Shown in pieces: positions 1 to 6,247 of a stretch of DNA of 10,895 bases. The number at the start of each line of letters is the position of its first letter. The first letter of the stretch is position 1. The stretch is from Fidelibacterota bacterium (GTDB lineage Bacteria; Fidelibacterota; UBA2242). The translations under genes and the position numbers were made by a program. Below the pieces are notes generated by a model, which worked only from the letters and a program-made list of their open reading frames with translations, did no database searches and was not told the origin of the DNA. The stretch is taken from positions 1 to 10,895 of the forward strand of contig JAGLWX010000171.1 of the NCBI GenBank assembly GCA_023133185.1, given 5' to 3'.

Positions 1-458
1 TTTTCGGTTTTTGTTAACGAAGCCTGATAATTCACAAAATTCGCCAGCATGCCGGGATCGTTGCGCAAACCACTGCTTAACCATAATTTCCCAATAAAAA
101 CACCCAATATAAAGGTGATCCCGATGGCAACCAGTTGATAGCGCGGACGGGCAAATACACTAACCAGAGATTCCTGGATATCGTCTATCCAGTTTGAAAT
201 TTTATTACTGAATTTGACATGTTGGGATTTCCGTATCTGATTCATAATCCTCATGTTGGCTCGCTCAATCAGGGCTGCCGTAGGAACTGCCTTGGGAACC
301 TGTCCCAGGGAAGTTTTTAATGCCGCTAAACTCGCCAGATCGTTTTTGCATTTTGCGCAGGTTTCGAGATGGCGCTCAAATATTTTTCGATCACCGGGTT
401 TTAATTCATCATAGAAGAAAAGCATGAGCATGTCTTCGTATGGTTTATGCTGTTTCAT
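1..458 (-). CDS. Zinc-finger anti-sigma factor, membrane anchored (3' end off the window)
   Basis: This is the cognate regulator of the ECF sigma factor encoded just upstream; it should hold that sigma factor inactive at the inner membrane until a signal arrives. My translation gives 152 visible residues starting MKQHKPYEDM. An H-x3-C-x2-C zinc motif lies at about H30, C34 and C37 (HLETCAKC), the hallmark of the ZAS/zf-HC2 anti-sigma domain. A single hydrophobic segment at about residues 107-129 (VAIGITFILGVFIGKLWL) is the likely membrane span. The remaining extracytoplasmic part runs past base 1, so the sensory domain and stop codon cannot be seen. The ATG at 458-456 follows a GGAG Shine-Dalgarno sequence and lies 13 bases after the sigma stop codon, indicating co-transcription. 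Family assignment is firm; the signal sensed is unknown. Confidence 0.88.
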   Translation of the reverse strand, partial: MKQHKPYEDMLMLFFYDELKPGDRKIFERHLETCAKCKNDLASLAALKTSLGQVPKAVPTAALIERANMRIMNQIRKSQHVKFSNKISNWIDDIQESLVSVFARPRYQLVAIGITFILGVFIGKLWLSSGLRNDPGMLANFVNYQASLTKTE

Positions 459-471
459 GGGTTTCTCCACT

Positions 472-1026
472 TTATGCTTTAACTAAAATTGTTTGTAATT
501 TTCGTGTCGCCCGGAACAGGTACCGTTTAACGGTTCCTTCTGTACAATCTAAAATTAATGCGATGTCTTTGATCTTTTTGCCTTCATAATGTTTTAAAAT
601 AAACACAATCCGTTGTTGTGGCGATAATTGCAATAGCGCCCGGTCGATCTCTTCTCTCAGCGATGAATTCAACGTTGCCTGATCTGCTTCGCTGGATTCA
701 TCAGCCGGGATAGTTTCCCACAAGTAATCATTTTCACCCGGGTCAACGATAGTCATCCGTTTGGATTTCCGGAAATAATTAAAAGCCTGGTTAGCGAGGA
801 TACGGTAAACCCACGTGAAGAATTCGCTTTCAAACCGGAAAGAATTGATGTTCCGATAAACTTTTATAAAAGTCTCCTGGTAAAGGTCTTCGGCATCCTG
901 GTAATTTTTCGTAAAATGGAAAGCCAGCCCCATGACTCTTTCGCCATATTTGCTCATGATTTGCTGGAAAGCCATCTCGTCGCCATTTTTTATTCGTTCA
1001 ATTATCTCGATTTCTTGCTGATCCAT
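472..1026 (-). CDS. ECF (RpoE-like) RNA polymerase sigma factor
   Basis: An alternative sigma factor of 184 residues, the usual ECF length, that directs RNA polymerase to a stress or envelope regulon. Region 2 covers about residues 16-88 and contains AEDLYQETFIKVYRN (45-59) and the -10 recognition stretch FFTWVYRILANQAFNYFRK (69-87). Region 4 covers about 125-178, with a helix-turn-helix around KIKDIALILDCTEGTVKRYL (151-170) that should read the -35 element. No region 3 or C-terminal extension is present. The ATG at 1026 follows AAAGGGAG at a good distance. The gene is 67 bases downstream of the protease and 13 bases upstream of the anti-sigma gene, so sigma and anti-sigma form one unit. A TTGACA-like hexamer lies in the spacer at 1073-1068 on the minus strand, but no convincing -10 follows it. 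ECF genes often autoregulate, though no matching promoter motif was recognised here. Confidence 0.95.
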   Translation of the reverse strand: MDQQEIEIIERIKNGDEMAFQQIMSKYGERVMGLAFHFTKNYQDAEDLYQETFIKVYRNINSFRFESEFFTWVYRILANQAFNYFRKSKRMTIVDPGENDYLWETIPADESSEADQATLNSSLREEIDRALLQLSPQQRIVFILKHYEGKKIKDIALILDCTEGTVKRYLFRATRKLQTILVKA

Positions 1027-1093
1027 ACTTCAATCTCCCTTTTTAGACCAAGGCAAGTGTATATGGTTGTCAATACGGGTAATGGTATAATGG

Positions 1094-2776
1094 TTAGTGT
1101 AAAACAAGAAACTTTCCCCTAATTGTTGTGTGTCCGTCTTTTACTGTTACAAGATAAACCCCGGACGGGACAAGTTTTCCATTAATATTTTTTAAATTCC
1201 ACGGGATAATTTCATCAACTCCGGTTGATTTCGGTACCAATGTTGTACTCCAGACTAATTCTCCAAGCAGATTATATATTTTAAAGGGAGTATCATTGTT
1301 AGACGGCTTAGTATTTGTCCAGTGAAACCGGAAGGAAACGCTCTGAACCGATGGATTTGGATAAGAGTGTACAACACCATCTTCTGTTATCAGACCCGTT
1401 TCAAAAACGGATCGATATACGTCAGGAATTCCCCACCCATATCGATTATCGGGAGTGTCGGCAAAAGACGCATATTGCTTGAGACGTACGGTAATTTGTG
1501 CCGGCGAAAGCTCCGGATGCTTTTCCATAACCAGAGCTGCCGCACCTGCAATTAGCGGGGTGGAAAACGAGGTGCCGCTACGGTTTGAATATAGATAGTC
1601 TAACGAAATGTAGTAGGCAGTATAGGCGCCCACCCCAAGTGCACATAAATCAGGCTTAATGCGTCCATCAGCGGTAGGTCCGTGAGAGCTGAAGGAAGCA
1701 ATTGTACCTTGTAGGTCAACTGCCCCGCAGCTGAGGGCGCCATAAGCGTCTGTTGGCGTGTGCAATCCGCCGTCGGAATAATATTTTGCGAAGTTACCGG
1801 CAGAAATTGTTGATAAAATACCACGATCAAAAGCCCAGTTAACAGCTTTTGCAGATTCAGTAGTTTTACCATCGAGATCTTCAAAAAAATAATCGTCATC
1901 ACTGTTATCAAAATCCCGATATATGACTGATGAACTGATAATATCTGCGCCAAGCGCATCCGCCCATTCCACAGCGGCGACGAGGCGATCTTCTTCGATT
2001 ATACGCTCAGAACCAACGCGTTCGGTTTTTGCCAGCAGAAATTCTGCTCCGTATGCGGCGCCGATATATGTATATGGAACATACCCGCCGACTACACTCC
2101 AGACAGAAGTGCCGTGTTGGCTTTGGGCAGATAATGTAGTGTCGCCAGAAAGATCATCTTGAACATTATCATCATTGAAAATGAAGTCTCTTTCAGCGAT
2201 TAAACGCCCCTCGTTTATAATATGCTGAAAGACCGGATGATCTTTATAAAAACCCGCATCAATCACCGCGATACGAACACCCTTGCCGGTGTAGCCGGAA
2301 TCATGAACCGTAGGAATATTTAATTGCGCCAGCTGATTAAAGGATTTTCCATAGGCATTAGTATCAAGCATGGTTTTTGCGAGAACTGAAGCAGGTTCTA
2401 TTTTATCAATGGGACGTGACCGTTTGTAGATTCTCACCGGCTGAATCTGTTTCACAAAAGCGAGTTTCTGTAATTCCTGAATCTGCGAGGGGCGCACATA
2501 TGCCGAATATGCTCTCAGCGATCGGGAATAATGAACAATCTTGACCACATGAGTTGCTATTTTATTGTAGAGGGAATCGTCGGGTTCGGAATTGGAGAGA
2601 TAGTCCGAAGATCCTGTACCTTTGACTGACAATCGTTTTAGTGTTTTTTCGTGAAGAGCAACCGGTCTTGTGTTGGCTGGTGATAATTTTGATTCGTCTA
2701 GGTAAATCCAGACTTTCAGCGGCGCATTGGGCGGGGTATTCGCTGCTGAAGAATGAACTAACATAGAACTGAACAT
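1094..2776 (-). CDS. Secreted subtilisin-like (S8) serine protease with C-terminal sorting-type domain
   Basis: A secreted endopeptidase of the subtilase family; 560 residues if counted from the first ATG. Residues about 20-120 look like an I9-type propeptide, ending in FVKQIQPVRIY. The catalytic triad is visible as D173 (AVIDAGF), H221 (SQHGTSVWSV) and S403 (SGTSFSTPLIAGAAALV), with the oxyanion-hole N328 in SAGNF. The last 90 residues (SYPNP, then IYNLLGELVW, then VPSGVYLVTV and a terminal KFLVLH) match the FlgD-Ig-like or type IX secretion C-terminal domain seen on many FCB exported proteins. The ATG at 2776 falls inside a hydrophobic stretch. A full signal peptide is encoded in frame upstream (see 2777-2830), so the real start is probably 16-18 codons earlier. 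The gene follows phoH closely and precedes the ECF sigma gene. Substrate is unknown. The enzyme family is certain, the start is not. Confidence 0.92.
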   Translation of the reverse strand: MFSSMLVHSSAANTPPNAPLKVWIYLDESKLSPANTRPVALHEKTLKRLSVKGTGSSDYLSNSEPDDSLYNKIATHVVKIVHYSRSLRAYSAYVRPSQIQELQKLAFVKQIQPVRIYKRSRPIDKIEPASVLAKTMLDTNAYGKSFNQLAQLNIPTVHDSGYTGKGVRIAVIDAGFYKDHPVFQHIINEGRLIAERDFIFNDDNVQDDLSGDTTLSAQSQHGTSVWSVVGGYVPYTYIGAAYGAEFLLAKTERVGSERIIEEDRLVAAVEWADALGADIISSSVIYRDFDNSDDDYFFEDLDGKTTESAKAVNWAFDRGILSTISAGNFAKYYSDGGLHTPTDAYGALSCGAVDLQGTIASFSSHGPTADGRIKPDLCALGVGAYTAYYISLDYLYSNRSGTSFSTPLIAGAAALVMEKHPELSPAQITVRLKQYASFADTPDNRYGWGIPDVYRSVFETGLITEDGVVHSYPNPSVQSVSFRFHWTNTKPSNNDTPFKIYNLLGELVWSTTLVPKSTGVDEIIPWNLKNINGKLVPSGVYLVTVKDGHTTIRGKFLVLH

Positions 2777-2830
2777 AAAGACCAGTCCGATTGCAATCGC
2801 AATTACTATTACTTTTTTATCAATAAAGAT
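2777..2830 (-). other. In-frame upstream signal-peptide coding segment of the protease, without a canonical start codon
   Basis: Read in the protease frame, these 18 codons give IFIDKKVIVIAIAIGLVF. They continue into MFSSMLVHSSAA, making a textbook Sec signal peptide: a basic DKK n-region, a long hydrophobic core and an SAA cleavage site. Between the in-frame TAA near 2869-2867 and the ATG at 2776 there is no ATG, GTG or TTG in frame. Candidate rare starts are ATC at 2830-2828 and ATT at 2824-2822. Alternatively, one extra A in the six-A run at 2818-2813 would place a TTG (2823-2821) in frame, giving MIKKVIVIAIAIG. That points to either an assembly indel or slippage. Confidence 0.65.
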
Positions 2831-2840
2831 TTTCTGCGTG

Positions 2841-2846
2841 TCCTCT
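2841..2846 (-). promoter_or_regulatory. Shine-Dalgarno sequence AGAGGA for the protease
   Basis: On the minus strand AGAGGA overlaps the phoH stop codon (TAG at 2847-2845). It lies 10 bases before the ATC codon at 2830 and 16 bases before the ATT at 2824, but 64 bases before the ATG at 2776. Its position supports initiation upstream of the ATG, coupled to the end of phoH translation. Confidence 0.5.
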
Positions 2847-3795
2847 ATTTTCCCGTGTTTTCTCCGTTATAAGCCTTGATAATTTCTTTTACGAGCCGAT
2901 GCCGAACGACATCACTGTGATCAAAATATATAAAATCAATGCCGTCAATATGGTTTAAAATATTTTTGGCTTCAATCAAGCCCGATCTTTTTTTGTCGGG
3001 GATATCAATCTGGGTAATATCTCCGGTAATGATGGCTTTTGAATTAGCGCCAAGACGCGTAAGGAACATCTTCATCTGCATACTTGTAGTATTCTGTGCT
3101 TCATCCAGTATAACGTAGGCGCTATTTAATGTGCGTCCCCGCATGTATGCCAGGGGTAAAATTTCGATAGTATGCTGGTCTGTAAAGTTCTTAAATTTTT
3201 CAGTCGGCAACATATCGTGAAGCGCATCATACAGCGGCGCCAAATAGGGCTCGATCTTCTCTTTCAGGTCGCCGGGCAGGAATCCGAGGCTTTCACCAGC
3301 CTCCACAGCCGGACGGGTCAGGATAATTCGTTTTACATCATGGTTTCGCAAAGCTGCGATGGCGATTGCGACCGCGAGATAGGTTTTGCCGGTTCCGGCG
3401 GGACCTATGCCGAAGACAATATCATTGTGCAGTGTCGATCTATAATAACGTTCCTGGTTAATAGATCGTGGTTTTATCGCGCCGTTCTTTTTATAGAGGA
3501 TTACGGTGTCCGGCGTGATTTCCTGATGTTGCTTTTGTCCGCCCAATTCAACATTAATTAATGTGTTAAGATCGTTTTCATCAATATAATCTTTGCGGCT
3601 GATAGTCAATAACATTTCGGCGATGACGCGATTCACCTGCTCAATTTGGATTTCATCGCCTGTCAGTATGATTTTGTTTCCGCGAGCGAATATTTTTATT
3701 GGGAATTTGTCTGAAAGAATTTTTAATAGCGCATCATTGACGCCAAATACTAAAAAAGGGTCTATACCTTTGATTTCGATTTCTTTTGTCGCCAT
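2845..3795 (-). CDS. phoH: PhoH-family (PhoH-like/YbeZ) ATPase
   Basis: A cytoplasmic P-loop NTPase of 316 residues, the normal size for the PhoH-like (YbeZ) group, which is linked to RNA and ribosome metabolism. A KH-like N-terminal part (about 1-90) precedes the ATPase core. Walker A is GPAGTGKT at 131-138, with K137 as the phosphate-binding lysine. Walker B is YVILDEAQN at 227-235. Further conserved motifs are ITGDITQ (256-262) and SDVVRH (294-299). The ATG at 3795 follows GGAGAGG with a short spacer. In many bacteria this gene is followed by ybeY and an HD-family membrane protein. Here a protease gene follows instead, so that linkage is broken. A possible promoter lies just upstream (3820-3847). 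The family is clear, but the molecular role of PhoH proteins remains poorly defined. Confidence 0.95.
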   Translation of the reverse strand: MATKEIEIKGIDPFLVFGVNDALLKILSDKFPIKIFARGNKIILTGDEIQIEQVNRVIAEMLLTISRKDYIDENDLNTLINVELGGQKQHQEITPDTVILYKKNGAIKPRSINQERYYRSTLHNDIVFGIGPAGTGKTYLAVAIAIAALRNHDVKRIILTRPAVEAGESLGFLPGDLKEKIEPYLAPLYDALHDMLPTEKFKNFTDQHTIEILPLAYMRGRTLNSAYVILDEAQNTTSMQMKMFLTRLGANSKAIITGDITQIDIPDKKRSGLIEAKNILNHIDGIDFIYFDHSDVVRHRLVKEIIKAYNGENTGK

Positions 3796-3819
3796 TATTC
3801 CTCTCCGTTAAAAATACGG

Positions 3820-3847
3820 AATATAGTTTTAAAAATATTTACTCCAA
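3820..3847 (-). promoter_or_regulatory. Candidate sigma-70-type promoter for phoH
   Basis: On the minus strand TTGGAG (3847-3842) and TATATT (3825-3820) are separated by 16 bases. They would start a transcript about 17 bases before the phoH ATG and upstream of its GGAGAGG ribosome site. The region is very AT rich, so chance matches are likely. The assignment rests on spacing and position only. Confidence 0.35.
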
Positions 3848-4034
3848 ATACAAGTGATTCTTACATTGTATTTCATTTTGTTATTATAATCATCTTTGAT
3901 ATTGGCTTGGTAAATGTAATTTATCTTTTGAGTTAGCGCTTAATGATAAGTTAATCGAGATGGTGAAGAAACAAACAGAGAATTATCCTGGTATTAAATT
4001 TATTTTTATAGAAAAGTTGATTTATAATTAAAAT

Positions 4035-4038
4035 GGAG
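4035..4038 (+). promoter_or_regulatory. Shine-Dalgarno GGAG that fixes the EamA gene start at 4045
   Basis: GGAG lies six bases before the ATG at 4045 and overlaps the earlier in-frame ATG at 4033. It can therefore serve only the 4045 start. The 4033 ATG has no ribosome site of its own. Confidence 0.7.
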
Positions 4039-4044
4039 ATAAAC

Positions 4045-4470
4045 ATGCGAGCACAAGTATTTGCGATACTGACTGCTGTTGCCTGGGGAGTTGGAGGATA
4101 TTTTGAGAAAAAGGGGCTTCACTATGGAAACATGGCGCCTCAAATGGGCATTACAATTCGGACACTGGTTGCATTAATTATTCTTTCTGCGGTGAGCTTC
4201 CCTTACTGGAAGTCGGTCGTGAATGCCGGTCCCAAATCTCTGCTTTATATAATCATTGGCGGAGGCGTTATTGCCGGCGCCGGTGGAATGCTTTTCTTTT
4301 ACATTGCTATAAAAGGTGCACCTTTAAGCCGGGTAATGCCAATTGCTTTCACGTCGCCGCTCTTTGGAGCGCTTATGGGGATAGCTCTGGGCGGCGAACC
4401 AGTATCTGTTAAGTCTTTATTGGGAATGGCAATGACTGTTTATGGGATAGTGCTGTTAACTGCGGGGTAA
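4045..4470 (+). CDS. Half-size EamA/DMT-family membrane transporter
   Basis: An inner-membrane protein of 141 residues from the ATG at 4045, which is preferred over 4033 because GGAG lies between them. It has one EamA domain of about five helices: roughly 3-20, 33-53, 66-88, 97-115 and 124-140. Typical EamA features are AWGVGGYF in helix 1, the FFYIAIKGAPLSRVMPIAFTSP segment (84-105) and the C-terminal GxxLxxxGxxL-like pattern. Most EamA proteins carry two such repeats (about 280-300 residues), so this one must pair with itself or a partner. Basic residues look evenly divided between the two sides (R2, K56, K64, K123 against K22, K23, K90, R96), which would fit dual topology. An acidic residue, E21, ends helix 1. 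It is the only plus-strand gene and stops 2 bases from the convergent aspS stop. The substrate cannot be read from the sequence. Confidence 0.85.
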   Translation: MRAQVFAILTAVAWGVGGYFEKKGLHYGNMAPQMGITIRTLVALIILSAVSFPYWKSVVNAGPKSLLYIIIGGGVIAGAGGMLFFYIAIKGAPLSRVMPIAFTSPLFGALMGIALGGEPVSVKSLLGMAMTVYGIVLLTAG

Positions 4471-4472
4471 TG

Positions 4473-6227
4473 TCAAACGATCTTAATTCCAAGTTCTTTT
4501 AATTGCTGTGGGCTTACTGTAGTTGGGCTTCCATCCATAAGGGAGGCTGCGCTGGTGGTTTTTGGAAAGGCAATTACGTCGCGAATATTGTCAACCCCGC
4601 ATAAAATCGATACCAGCCGATCAAATCCCAGGGCAATCCCGCCGTGGGGCGGGGCGCCGAAAGACAGCGCATCAAGCAGGAATCCGAATTTGGCTTCAGC
4701 TTCTTCTTTACCGATTCCCAGAACGTCAAACATTTCTGTTTGCATTGCCACGGTGTGATTACGGATACTTCCACCGCCAATTTCCCGACCATTGATCACA
4801 ATATCATAGGCGCGTGCATGGACGTTTTTCAGCCTGGTTTTCATAAACCGTCGTTCCTCCGGAACCGCCGATGTAAAAGGGTGGTGCACGGCTATATAGC
4901 GCTGGTCTTCTTCGCTCCATTCGACCAAAGGAAATCGTGTAACCCATAATGGTTTAAAGATATTTTCGGGAATTATGTTAAGCTGTTTTGCTGTAATCTG
5001 TCGCAGGTTTCCAAGCACCGGATATGTCACGGATTGTTCATCGGCGATAAAAAGGATAATATCGCCTGCCTGTGCATTAAACTCGTTGATGAGTTTTTTC
5101 TCTATTGCCGACAGGAATTTCGTGATACCGCTCTCGAGACCGTTTTCGCTTACTTTTGTGAACGCCAGTCCTTTAGCTCCCCAGCTGCGGGCTTTTTCGG
5201 TTAATTCGTCAATCTGTTTGCGTGAGAATCGGGCGCCGCCGGGAACACATATCCCCGCCACAACGCCACCGGATTCGATAACGGTTTGAAACACTTTGAA
5301 TTCAGCTTGAGCCATTAGAGTATTAAGAGTATGAATTTTCATACCAAAGCGCAGATCCGGTTTATCTGAACCGTAAGTCGCAAGCGCTTCTTCGTAAGAC
5401 ATTTTGGGAAATGGAAGATCCAGATCAACATCAATAACATCTTTTATAACCTGTTGTAACATCAATTCGGTGCTTTCCATGACATCTTCTTCTTCAACGA
5501 ATGTCATTTCCACGTCGATCTGGGTAAATTCAGGTTGCCGGTCAGCCCGTAAATCTTCATCCCGGAAACATTTGACAATCTGAAAATAGCGGTCAAAACC
5601 GGATATCATCAGAAGTTGTTTATATGTTTGCGGCGATTGCGGTAAAGCGTAAAAACGCCCTTTGTGGTTGCGGCTGGGAACCAGGTAATCCCGCGCTCCT
5701 TCCGGGGTGCTTTTCATCAGAAAGGGTGTTTCGATCTCTAAAAAATCGTTGTCCGTATAAAATTTACGGACACTTTGCGCAGCTTTATGGCGCAGCGCTA
5801 TTGTGTTCTGGAGTTCTTTGGTGCGCAGTTCCAGGTAACGGTATTTTAAACGCAAATCTTCCAGACCGGTCGAACGGTCGGTAACCAGAAAAGGTAATGT
5901 TTTTGCCGGGTTCAATATTGCAATTTCGCTTGCGAGGACTTCAATATCACCTGTAAGCATTTCTGTATTGATTGCATCGTCGGGACGATTTCTGACGACG
6001 CCTCGTACTGCAATCACATCTTCGGCGCCAAGCTTGTGCGCTGCGGTGAGGAGTTCTTTGCCCTGTTCAGGATCGAAAACAACCTGTGTCGTGCCGTAGC
6101 GGTCGCGTAGATCTACGAAGATCAGTCCGCCAAGATCTCGCCGGCGGTTAACCCAGCCGTTGAGGATAACCGTTTGTCCCGAGTGTTGTTTTCTCAATTC
6201 GCCACACGTCACTGTTCTTTTTAACAT
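4473..6227 (-). CDS. aspS: Aspartate--tRNA ligase (class II, bacterial type)
   Basis: Charges tRNA-Asp with aspartate in the cytoplasm; essential for translation. The 584 residues match the bacterial-type enzyme. The order is an N-terminal OB-fold anticodon domain (about 1-105, with WVNRRRDLGGLIFVDLRDR), then the class II core interrupted by the bacterial GAD insertion (about 290-410). Motif 1 is near FLEIETPFL (162-170), motif 2 is CFRDEDLRADRQPEFTQ (220-236) and motif 3 is GGIALGFDRL (529-538). QSPQTYKQLLM (197-207) is the usual active-site segment. L32, rather than the histidine found in non-discriminating enzymes such as that of Pseudomonas aeruginosa, hints at specificity for tRNA-Asp; this is inference. 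The ATG at 6227 follows AAGGGA. The gene lies 20 bases downstream of the antiporter, so it is probably co-transcribed. Its stop is 2 bases from the convergent EamA stop, leaving no room for a separate terminator. Confidence 0.98.
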   Translation of the reverse strand: MLKRTVTCGELRKQHSGQTVILNGWVNRRRDLGGLIFVDLRDRYGTTQVVFDPEQGKELLTAAHKLGAEDVIAVRGVVRNRPDDAINTEMLTGDIEVLASEIAILNPAKTLPFLVTDRSTGLEDLRLKYRYLELRTKELQNTIALRHKAAQSVRKFYTDNDFLEIETPFLMKSTPEGARDYLVPSRNHKGRFYALPQSPQTYKQLLMISGFDRYFQIVKCFRDEDLRADRQPEFTQIDVEMTFVEEEDVMESTELMLQQVIKDVIDVDLDLPFPKMSYEEALATYGSDKPDLRFGMKIHTLNTLMAQAEFKVFQTVIESGGVVAGICVPGGARFSRKQIDELTEKARSWGAKGLAFTKVSENGLESGITKFLSAIEKKLINEFNAQAGDIILFIADEQSVTYPVLGNLRQITAKQLNIIPENIFKPLWVTRFPLVEWSEEDQRYIAVHHPFTSAVPEERRFMKTRLKNVHARAYDIVINGREIGGGSIRNHTVAMQTEMFDVLGIGKEEAEAKFGFLLDALSFGAPPHGGIALGFDRLVSILCGVDNIRDVIAFPKTTSAASLMDGSPTTVSPQQLKELGIKIV

Positions 6228-6247
6228 ACTGTTCCCTTGCTGTTCGT

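Larger units (their letters stand above)
3796..4044. other. AT-rich divergent intergenic region between phoH and the EamA gene
   Basis: This 249-base spacer must hold the start signals for phoH (minus) and the transporter (plus). Apart from the phoH promoter candidate and the transporter ribosome site, I see no hairpin, riboswitch or strong repeat. A 43-codon open stretch lies on the plus strand from 3900 to 4031. It contains ATG at 3960 and ends TAA at 4031, but has no good ribosome site and no recognisable family. Confidence 0.5.

Noticed and set aside
807..823. CACGTGAA core resembling a parS site (and a TGTTTCAC half-site at 2449-2456)
   Set aside because: Each matches only about 9-10 of 16 positions of the TGTTTCACGTGAAACA consensus and lies within coding sequence, far from parAB.
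1085..1090. Plus-strand TATAAT and the TAATGGTA/TAATGGTT tandem near the protease stop
   Set aside because: The TTGTCA-like match is only about 13 bases away and no gene follows on the plus strand; the 8-base tandem is too short to interpret.
4023..4028. TATAAT as -10 of the EamA gene
   Set aside because: No -35 at 16-18 bases, and the implied transcript would begin at the ribosome site itself; probably AT-rich chance.
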